Below are positions 11,701 to 23,700 of a DNA stretch of 48,174 nucleotides, piece after piece; position 1 is the stretch's first letter; every line of letters starts with the position of its first letter. The DNA comes from Apostichopus californicus (taxonomy: Eukaryota; Echinodermata; Holothuroidea; Aspidochirotida; Stichopodidae). The stretch lies in contig JAIPMN010000331.1 of assembly GCA_020650975.1 (NCBI GenBank), positions 1,997 through 50,170 of the forward strand, read 5' to 3'. The notes under the pieces are model-generated. The model was not told the origin of the DNA. It worked only from the letters and a program-made list of their open reading frames with translations, and made no database searches. Position numbers and translations under genes: made by a program.

Positions 11701-14700
11701 AGCATTCCAAGGAATTGATATTATCCAATACTGTTATAAATTGATATGTTTAAACAGTTCAGCCAGGTCACAGGCCTCTATTTTTTTTGAAGGAGAAATT
11801 TCTGTTTCTTTTATTTATCTACAAATTCTTTGCTACTTCAAAGAATAGAAAAACAGTGGCTTTTCAATGTTTATTTTGCCTGAACTTTTTGAGGCCCAAG
11901 CGTCACTTTGTTTGTACGATCTTGTCTTACAAATCATACCCAAGTCCTGACTGGTGGAGAGATATGAGAGAGGTTATCCTCTCAAATGTCTGTCCTTTAC
12001 AACAACATGAATGAATAGGAAGATGATGGAAGATAATTTCAAGAGCAAAACCTGTATCTTTCACCCCCTCCCCCCCCCCCCCACCGCCATGAATTACCAA
12101 AAGTTCCACAATGAATTTAACAGAAGTATTCAACAGGATGCTCTGCCACACCACATTCACTATCAGCACAGTTAAAAAAAAGGGTCACATTTGAGCATTA
12201 CTACTTCACAGAGAGAAATGCTCATCTTTATGAGTCAAAAATGGGATTGAGCGGTATTTGTTTGAGCTTCTCAAGGTAAGCATACACCAGTGTTTGAAAG
12301 AAGCAACTTCATGAAATTATACATAATGGAAAAATGTCTGCAGGTAGCCACATTCCCCAGTTTAAGACTTGACCAATAGTATTAGAGGATAATACACATA
12401 TATATGAGGGAAGAGATTGCATGTTATAGATGCCCCATTTTTTCCTGCCAATCTTTCTCAAAGGAGCAACAAATTTTTAAACAGAAATATTAATGGTCAT
12501 GCTACAGCAATATGTATAGCACTATATATGTCCCAAATGTCGGCTGCAGCGGTCTGTAAAGTTTTGTTCCAACGAAAGAGATAACGACGAGAGTGATAAA
12601 TGCTCATATGAAATTTAGAAACATAAGCCACCCGAGCGAATAAACTGTGAAATGAAGATGTGAAGCGTGTTTAACCCGCTGAATGGTTTCTTCCATTGTG
12701 AATGTTTGGTAGTCATGACGATTATAACTTTGATGCAGCTGGTTGTGTTTATCCCAAAGTTATACAACCTCCTACCAAATCATTTATTTTATTATTCATT
12801 ATTATTTCATTATTTTATAACGCCAAACAATGACCAAATATTCTTCTGCTTCCGACTGAAATGGACTGCTGGTAACAATCCCTACCAATTGATAAACAAA
12901 ACAACATCTGTTCCAAAACAAATTGATATGCAAATGAGGCATGGCCAAGATACAACTACTACCAAAATGACTCCGGTCTAGGAATTTGAGGTGATGTTTC
13001 GTTTACTCAACAAAGAGAGTTTCTTGAGTTAATAAATATGACCATTTTCATGAGTTTATTGGTGCTTAAATGAATGCAACTAGGTTAAAGATATATTTGG
13101 TAATCAAATATTTTCCACTTTTTGTAAAATACAACCAGCTGCTGTGAAAAAAGTCATTACTCACTGCAAAAAAAAAACAGAAGAGGAGAAGATAATAAAG
13201 AGATTGGAAAAATAGTTTGAAGAGATGAGAGATGGAGAGAGGATGATGAACCTCTGCTACAGAGGAAAGAGGAGCAACACTGGATGAAAAATAAATTGAG
13301 ATGAGGAAGAAGAGGGAGGGAGGAAGGTGACTGGGACGTATCTGTAAATCTCTCTATAAACTGCTTTAGATCTAAGTAAACTAAGAGTCATGACACTAAG
13401 TATTAAGGGTAATAGCACAACATGATCAATCCATTCTGCAAAACTACGCATAGACAAAAATCTACCCATAATTTGGATCTATATACTTACATAAGTTTTG
13501 TAAAGCCAAATGAAGAGGATTCTATGTTATGAATGAGGACGTATTTGAAAAAGGGTTGGGGATTTTCCTTGGGTCCTAGTAAGGTATAATAACGTTGCTC
13601 ATTGCTAGTTCGTTTGACGACTTTTGAAAAGAAAAGGATGTCTGCCTAAGTTGCTATTATTCGTTGGTATTATTTCTACGAGGAATTTAAATCTATAAGG
13701 GTGATCGTCATGATGTCATTCACAGTAGTAATCAAGGCATACTGTGGGGGAGGGGGGTGGTCAGTGTAATAATGCTATACACTCTGTGAGTGGAATCACA
13801 AGTTATTTTGTCTACGGTTAATGTTAAGAGAGACTAAGAGAGGAAAGAGAGAAGGGGGTGGTGGACCGGTGCTGAACATATAACTTACTGGGTAGCCTCT
13901 TAGACCCCTTGATCCAGCAATGCCAATCGGACCCTAGGGAGTGAAAGAGGAAGACAATGCAGCGACTCAAATTAGAAGAGAAAAGTTCCAAGCGTCTCCG
14001 TGGAAACAATGGACATAACCAAAGTTGTGTGAAGGTGTGTTGCAGCGTTGAAGACAAAGAGGATACATAATCACAGAAGACAAAGATAGTAAATATGCTG
14101 GAAGGGAAATTTGGGGTGAAGTGGGTGGGGGTGGGGGAGGTGTGATAAGGGGAGAGTTGAAGGAGGAATATCTTTTTAAGATTAGTGTAGTCTGAAGAAA
14201 ACAGTATGTATCAAACAAATTCAAAAGGGTTAATTACCAAATACAGCTAGATAATTACCTTTACTTCTTTAAATCTACTGGTATATATAAAGTATTAAAC
14301 AGGAGTCTACCATATATTCCCATGGTGACCCTCACCCCATTCCAGCCCCTATTGCACCTTCCCTGTAACTCCCCTCTGATATCTTTATCTGGACATTGGG
14401 AATTTACCCCCCCCCCCCTCTATCTTGACAATTATGACACCAAAAACATAACTTTTTTTTTCAAAATATACATCCATGCTTTGAGATGTATGCCAACTTA
14501 AGTAATCTGTCAGTGATTGAAAATAAATGTTTCATTGATATTTATTGATATAAACTGACATGACGCACACCAACACACTATTGTAAAGGGGCACAGCTTC
14601 GGCCAGAGGAATAACGCAAGGAGCAATGTTGCTGGCGGAAACCCTTTTGGCATTGCATAAAAAGTGGCCACTCCTTTTCTACATTTAGTCTGAAATTTTA

Positions 14701-17700
14701 GCAAACCTCCTGAGTATTATTCAGAATAAGATTGCAATCAAACTTAATAGGCATCTTCCTAGAAATTTCACCAAATATCGAAATTAATTATTGTACTTAA
14801 TTGTTGAATGTAATTCCATTTTCAGTATTCCTTGTCAGAGACTTAACCTTGTTAGTATTTATTCAAAGCAAACAAACCCACAACTTCCCAGATGCTATGT
14901 TTCAAGCTTCAAATGTCATCGCCTTTATGCCATCGACCAATATTACTGGTTATATTTTTGCTTTTATACCGAAAAAAAAATGAATAAACCTCAAAGATTC
15001 AACTGCATCTGTATATAAGAACAAGACTAATTAACCATTATGTCAAAAACACTTAATTATTTGCATTAATGATGTCCAATGTTTACCACATCCTAAATGT
15101 TACAAGTTTTTGAGAATATAAACTCTAAGAGGTTTGGCCTGTTACACACAATCCTTTGATTAAATATGTCACACGCATAGTTACCGAGCAAATATTATCT
15201 TCAGTTAAATCACTGTTCGTGGTCACTAAGGAAATGACTTAATATTCAAATTTTGTGTAGTAATTTTGAAGATTCTGCATTATGTCCCCTTTACAATACT
15301 ATGGTTCCTGTGCATGTACAAATACTGCTTTGTCTGTTTGCGCTTGTATAGCAACTAGATCATTTTGTATAGTACTTTGCGATACCGGATAAATTATTCC
15401 TCGTCACTGGCTTTCAAGGGCCGCGTCAGGCCCAGCTGGGGACAATAATGTCACTTTTCGAGGAGTTCGTTTTCCTGCAGTACAGTATGGAAATCAGAAG
15501 ATATTGTTCTTCATCCCATGTTTCTCCAGGTCACTAAACTGACTCTGCCCATCCTCTCCCCTCCACATTTAACCCTCATCAGGCCTGGTCTATGGTCTAT
15601 TGTCTATCACATCGGAGCCAACAGCGAGCAGTATAAAACATACAACTGTAAAGTTCCTAAAACTATAGAGCCATATGATATTAATTCCATCTTTTAGCAG
15701 CAGTAAATCTGCTCTTAAGTGGCCGTTGCTAAGACGCAGCAGATAGATTGTGCAGTACGTTTTTTACTAAACACAATCTACTTAATAAAAAGTTATTATG
15801 TTGAGTTGATGGGGTGCCAAATCTGCCAAAAAGAGTGACACAATGGACTCATATATTCTCTTGTCTGTATCAATCCATTATATATGAAGGTTGGAAGTAA
15901 TCTTTATCATTATTCGGCAGTATACCATCGGTACACCTAAGAGTTGATGATGTCACTGTAAACTATAATCATGATACTGTTCTTGGGTAGGGAAGGAAGA
16001 CAACCTTCACAGTGTAAGGTTATCATAGTACACAACCTGTACATTCCAGATACTTGTCTGTGATATATCTAGTAAAACACAATCAAATAGTTAAACCATG
16101 AATAAAGAGATATATTTACTACTTGACAAACTTGATGGCTGAAGACCCAACAGAAAGATTCAGAAATCAACCAGACTGGAGGTCAATGTAATCAATGACA
16201 TATATACATGGAGATAGATACTGCTACCTCAATTATCTATCACCCTCTATGGTGAACTCTTGTTGTCTTCTCCCTCCCTACTACCATTTCTATCCCTAGC
16301 TTGAAGTTGTTGAGCCCATTGCATGGAATACATACAACATTCCCTGCTACTTCAATGTTACATGCAGTCACAAGAACGATAGCTGTTAAGGAGAGGTTAC
16401 CAACAGAAAGTGGGAATTGGCACTAACTGCTAAAAGTGCTTCCGTGTCTCCATTCTTCTTTTCCTAAAAGATCTCTCCTTAGATCTAAGGGGTATTACCT
16501 GCTATTTCATTTCTACATGCAGTCACAAGAACAATAGCTGTTAATTAAGGAGAGGTTACCAACAGAATGTGGGAATGGCACTAATTGCTTTAACTACTTC
16601 CATGTCTCCATTCTTCTTTTCCTAAAAGATCCCTTCTTAGATCTAAGTGGGTTAGGGAAGTTTACAGAACGGGTGGGTGGTGGGGGTGGGAGGTGGGGGG
16701 GACGTTAATGGAGGGAGACTTTTCATAGCACTGTCCTTGTCTTTAGCTACCAATTACAGGTTAATACAGGTTAATGTACACTATATAGTGACTGATAATG
16801 TAGTGTCAAGTTTTAATTCTCCCTTGGAAACCTTAAGGTAGGTGAGGGAAGGAGGGCAAGGAGGGGGGATGGAAGGGGGTGGGAAGGGGCGTGAAAAGGG
16901 AGAGGAGACTTTACAGACAATATTGTCTTAAGATATCAATTACAATAATAATTGGTTGTTTGTACAGTAATGTAGTGGTATACGTAGAGTCTTACATTTT
17001 TTTGTAACGTCCTCCACGACAATGACTTTGACGATGATAGAGTATTAATATTAGATTAGATATGATACATAAATAGATCAACTCTAGTTTTATCTCATTG
17101 ACTAAACCACAGGTTCAACATTTCGATAGCTGCTTCCAACATCAAAAGAACATGATAACAAGTCTGAAGGTGTGATCTGTGTTTATCATTGTAGGTATGG
17201 ACTTCCATATAGAAGATAGATATGTAAAGTTCAGCAAGAGTACAATGTTCATTGTTGATTGAACTTTCTGTTTAACAAGTACGATAAGTACGTCTATAAG
17301 TGCAACTGTCTGTCTACAGATGGAAAAAAATATATGGAATTTTTTTTAAATTTCATCCCAGCATACTCTAGTTTCCTTTGTCATATCTTTGAAGGGGCAC
17401 AGAGTCAGGCTATTATTAAAATAAGTTTCTGACATGAATAGGATTTTCAAACTCTTTTTCTGCTATCACTCTTTGGTTAGCACTGTCTAAAAGGTCATCT
17501 TTTTCTTCTTATACAATGGCACAAAACATTTGTAAACTTTGATGACAGTGTGAATAGTATTTAAAAAACAACCACTTCCCGTGTAATTTAATTTAATCAA
17601 TCCCGACATGTTGATTGAAAGTTTCATTAGTTAAAGTCAATAATTAAAACAAATTTATAAATGATATCATCTGATTATATGCTAAAGCATCTGAATTTGC

Positions 17701-20700
17701 TCCCCCCAAACCTCTCCCCCCCCCCCCTTGGTGTGTTGTGTCCCCTTTGCACAAGGTACCGATAGGCGACTGCATAAAACTTTCTGCAAGGGCCATAGTA
17801 AGTAATCCAGAACATTCTTTCCTTGGTTGGAAAAAGAAACCTGGAAAAACCCTTCTAGCTTGATTTATTAGTTTTGTCACAATTGTGAAGAAAACTTGTC
17901 AGGTATGATTAATTTAAAACAATGGATCATTTTCAACAAGATAGATTTCATGTACAAAACAACTGCGGAAATAAATCAAATATCCTCAGCATTTTCCCAA
18001 CATTTAGTAATAGAATTGCCTTTTGGGTTCAAAAAGAGCTTTTCTAGAAGTTTTGACCAAATAGACTATTCCAATACTTTGAAAGTGTGACATTAGACAA
18101 TGAGATATCACAGGGCAAGAAAATGCTCGGTGGGTGGCAAAAACAAATATAGCATATTAAGTGACCATTGTTTGACCTTCTAGCCTATATTTGAAACAAT
18201 ACTGACAATGTTTAAGATATCTAACAAAAGATGTGAATATTGCAGATATCTTAAATTTAGCTGTTTTTGAACTTTCAGTACCAATTTGATTTAAGTTTGT
18301 TTGAAAAATGGTCATGGTTGTAAAAACACACTGTTTCAGGAATGCACATTTTCTTTCTTGTTTACGTATATGTCACTTCGTTTACAGATTTATGATTACA
18401 TAGAAAGTAATACTTACTGGAAAACCAGGTTCGCCAATCAGACCTTCTTCACCTACGAGATCAAAAGAATTGGTTAATATTCATGAAAATGCCTTACAAT
18501 AACAATCCTTCAAAATAAATAGAAAAACAAAAGAAAAGTGTAAATTTTTTACACATTTTCTTTTGTAAATTATCCAACTGACTTTATTTATGTATCCAGC
18601 CTTGTTTAGTTAACAAGATCATCAATATTGGAGTCATTCAGGACATTGACAACTCCTGCCAGATTCAGTATATTATTCAGAGGCCAAACTGAACATCATC
18701 TGTAAGAAATGGCTGTATCCACTCACAACTTACCGAATATCGCTTTCAATATCATGAATGGACCATACATCCTTGGGGCACAATGTGTAAAACAGCCTTA
18801 TGTCATGTAGGACAGGGTCCCCTCTCCTCTCCTCTCCCATAGAAAGAAAAAACTTCCAGTTCTTGCCCTATTTGTTATTAATATTCTTAGGGCATATTTA
18901 AGTTCAAATATACTATTGTCTCTAAATGAACGAGTGTAATCGCAGTAAAATCAATACTTTCATTTCAACAACAGCCACAGAAAAGGGGGAGGGGGAGGGG
19001 GAGGGGAGAACAGGAGAGGGAGGGGGAAGAATTATCTGATGTAAAATACATGAGGTCTTGTTTCCAATGATGCACAGAAGACCTGTATAGTGGTCACAAT
19101 CATTCAACTCTATTAAACTGTCTCACTAGGTCATTGCCATATTAAGAAGTAATTTTGAGTGAGCTAGAATCTCTAAAAGGGTCCTTTCTAGGCCATTTTA
19201 AAGTTTTACTTTCAGTAATATACACTTACAATTTTTCGATCTGGTTCAATTGAAGACGAAACTAATGCCTCAAGTTCATGAATCTAAGTACTTTTTGGAA
19301 ATCAACTTCCTCATGTTAAGCAATTCATAGCGTGAAATCCGTAAAGTTTTCCAAGAGTACAATTTCCCTTTCCTCCCACTCTGGTGCGATGGAATCATTT
19401 TTGGGGATTATTTTGGAGACTTTATGAATATTAAGTGTACCAAGAAAAACGTGTAAACATGTACAAATATATAAACAATTATGTGGCTGAAATCTGTATG
19501 CTGTTACATCCGGACTGACTCGTAACAGATTTGTAACATAATTCCTTAAAATACAAAATTGGAGGTTATTTTCATGCAGAGTTGAGATTTTGCTGTAAGG
19601 ATTATGTAAAAAGGAGAAGTTAAATAGTAATTATATATTGATCATGATGCAAAATGAAATAAAATATATATAATATGCAATGAAATGATAAATATTTATG
19701 ATAACATATTTGAAAGAATTTGGCAAAGTTCACAGCAATAACAGCAACAGATTAACCCATTGTTTTATTTCCTTATAACCTAGACCATCCTTCACAGATT
19801 TTAATGTACAAGTTGGCTTATCTTCTAATTTGCATTTTATTTGACAAACAAATCACATTTTGTATTAACTTATACATAGACTTCCTCCTCGAGCAGGATA
19901 TGGACTGTATTATCAGCAAACGTGAGAAAAGTAAACATTCGTTAAGAACTTTGACTGAAAACTATTTAAACAAATATTCAATTTACACAAAATCAATTCC
20001 ATGATGCCGTACTTTTGCCATGATCAAGAACACCATTGTCTGCTAGTACATGTATTCTAAAATGTATTGGAGTGCCCCCCATACCTCCCTTTTCCCACCC
20101 CTCCTAAATGTCCTCCTTGGCCATCTATAGTTAATCTGTATCATCACAATATTAATTCGCTGATCAGCAAAGGCATTTTGGGTAAGGTTCATCACTGCAG
20201 ATGTAATTAAGTGTCTGCAACATGGAAAATAAGTCAACACAACAAGATCAGTCGTTTGTTTCGGGTTGACGATACAGATTGAACTATTTTGCTAAATTAG
20301 CAACCTTTCATAATACTTTGTTGCATACTCAAAGGAAAACCAAAATCAAGCCAATTTAAAGTGTTCTCATCCTTGTCTTAGTGCAGTAACTATTTAACTC
20401 GGTAACCCTTATCATCACCTCTAACTTTTCTAAATCATATTAATCTGTCTACAAAGTCAAAGCCACAGCCACCCCTTCCCCACCCCATTTGGTCACTAAT
20501 TCATACTAACTAACAATTTTATTACCATATAAAAATGCCTTAAGAAAAATCTAAACTTTCCTTCACAGCTACCAAGGCATTAAAAAAGTTGAGAATAGTC
20601 AAGAAAAGTACTTTAAGAATAACAACAAATAATCATAATCATAATCAAATTAAAATTAAAATTAAAAAAGAGAATGATATCCATACATCAGCTGATCTCT

Positions 20701-23700
20701 TTTGCATCGGCCTCCATATTTTGAATGTTGCCTTTCTCTTTATCTTCAAGAACATTTTGTTTGCCATCAATCTAACTTTGTGAATTTGTAAATTTTCACA
20801 TCAAAAATTGTGATTAGGTTTAATATTAAAGAAACCATTTGCTTCTACTCGTGTTTTAAAGAAGGAGTCATGCATATGCAAACACAGAACATTCATCAAC
20901 CAACATGAAGGGTGCAAGAACATCTTTATTCATTAAATATGTAAAATTATGCAAACTTGAAATTAATGATAAGTCATTTTGGGAGTGCATGATTTCATCA
21001 ACAAGGTTTTCTTTAAATCTGAAATGGTTACAATTTTTTTTAGTTTATCTTGACAAAAATAAAGATGTTCTTTGTGGAAAGAAATTCTGAGATTGGAAAA
21101 CAGATGGCACAATTACATCAACGACAAATATTTCATGCATCTGGTTTGATAACATTTGTTCAGCTGAGGACATAGCAGAGAATCAAACACCTGTATAAAT
21201 TTGGTGTGATACGCTACAAATTTGTGTGATCATGTGTTTTCCATCACAGAACAAGCTTTGATCTGTGCAATTTTGACAACACCAGAAAACAGTTTTAACC
21301 AACACCAGATGACACCATTGTTACCAACACCAGATGACACCATTGTTACCAACACCAGATGACACCATTTATCACATGTATGACAAACATTGACCAAGCA
21401 ATTTATGATATACAGTAATATGCTGCCATAGACCAACATCTACAAATATACCACAAAGTCCAAAATAGTTTAAATTAACCTTCAACTTATAACTGACTTA
21501 AGTTACTACCAACCTATGCCCCCATCTCTTTCCCAACCCTACCCTCAGTTCAAAAAGGCCACCATGAAGTGAATTGCAAGAGAATTGATGAATTTCTAAA
21601 ATTGTGGCTGCTTCAATCTATTTGTCTGTATCTTTTGCAATATTTCAACAAATTGATCAGTCCTCATCAACTAGGCAATTGACTGCTTTTAATTAAATTC
21701 TACTTCATTTAATGTATATTCTTCAAAACGTTTTCTATTTGGAGTTTTGGAGTTTGATCGGTGAAAGAGGTAACGCTGATAAAATGAGACATACCTGTCA
21801 TTAACATTGCTGATTTGCTATGATTTTAGTTCAATGCAATTTACAACCAAATTAAAATTGGATTTAATAATTAATTTAATCAGCTAGAGATTCACTTAAT
21901 TAAGTAGATACTAAAGGAGTCCTTTCCCCTTGACAGAGACTACTTTGGGTTGCTTGGAACTTACATTACTAGTTTTGATTTGGGACAAACAATGACAATA
22001 TTTACAAATATCGGGATATTTTTGAGCAAAAAGAGTTTAAGAGCATTGTTAGACAGAAGAGCCAAAGTCAGGGAGGGATGACATTATGCACAAAGAAATA
22101 AATTAGCTTAATTATTGTAATTAATGTAAATAATTAATATTGTAAAGAGTCACTTCATAGCCATTCTCCTCACATTTGGGTGACACAAAACATGGTAAAA
22201 CTATATATAACACACAATCTTGTAATGTTTTTCTTTTTTCACATTTTTTTCCTCCATTTTAACAAGACACATAAACACACAATGCATGATTTTTTTTCTT
22301 TGTGTCATAAACACACTGATTTTTACTTTGCTGTAAAGGACACTGAATTTGACTGAAGACAAACTTTTCCTTCCTTTCAAGATGGTGAGTAAGAGAAAGA
22401 AGAATGAAAAGATATGAAATGATGAAAGAGAAGAGAAGTATCGTTAGTGATGATTACAATTTGGTCAAACAATAATTGGGCAAAATCATGATTATATCAT
22501 CACTGTCAAAACAATTTTTTTTTTAAATCTTTTATAGAGCTGCATGAAAAGCAAAGTACACAACATTTTAAGATGGAGTTCGTAAACAGATATAATTAAT
22601 ATGCAAAATAGCTAAATGATTAGCCATATTTTTATAACCTACTGGAATCTCCAAAATCAAATTAATGCAGTTGTCATATAATCTTGTATGTCTAAGTACC
22701 AAATTCAGAAAGAAACTCTGGCCAAGGAATGTCATAACTCATTCTGCTCAGTGTTATAATGATCAATATATCCTTATGTGAGAAAATGGCTAAAAACAAA
22801 AGGTTTCCTACTATTCTCAAATATTATTGAGGATAACTAGAGAATTTTGGGAAACATTTAAAGCTAAGAACTCCAAAAATGATGAAAACAACACTATGTC
22901 AAGTTATGACATGTAATGCATTTGTTTATTTTTTATTTTTATTTTAATTTAAACTTTGACACTTCTAATATGTTTGCACTGTCATCATAAAATAATATGA
23001 TTATCATCCTTTAATTTCACCAATAACTACACAAATAATATTCTCAGGGAAGAAAACATTTGATTTTAAAAGAAATAGAGTGAAATATGTGAATGATAGA
23101 TTTTACACAAAGCATGCAAAGAGATAGAATAGTAAAACAGAAGCATCAGACACAAAGCTTAATTTTCAGAGGCAAGGAAATTTTAATTCAAAAGCACCCC
23201 CTCTTTCTTATCTCATCACACCCATATTTCCTAAACAGCATCTTTTTTGCCTATTTTCTGCAACACGAGAACAGTATTCAACCTGTTGTTATATACACTT
23301 GACTGTCCAAACAAAGTTATCCAAAAAGACAAGCAACTATTTTTATGAATTTTAATTTTATCACATTTGTATTCATTGATCTATACTAATATTAAATTAA
23401 TGCTTTGTTTTAGTTTCCAAGTGGTTGGTATGTTGATACCCAATGAGGATATTAATGGTACAAAAATGATATTATATCAGGATTTTCTCTTCTAAGAAAA
23501 CATTTCTATAATTATATGGCATCATTTAATTCTTAATATTTAATGTTTATTTGGGGTGAAAACTTGGAATCAATTGGTATTTCATATTCTAAGTCAAGTA
23601 AATTTTAGTTAAATTTGCCTGAGATTGACGAGCAAACACAAACCCAGTTTGATCATGCTGTTTGATGGCTCCAATGATGCTCTCCAATACCCCACCCCCA

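Larger units (their letters stand above)
13934..18417 (-). other. Intron B-C (4484 bp) with duplicated and G-rich blocks
   Basis: This intron holds a run of 12 C at 14407-14418, another at 17716-17727, a tandem duplication at 16343-16652 and G-rich stretches at 16671-16910 (listed separately). No further exon was recognised. Confidence 0.6.
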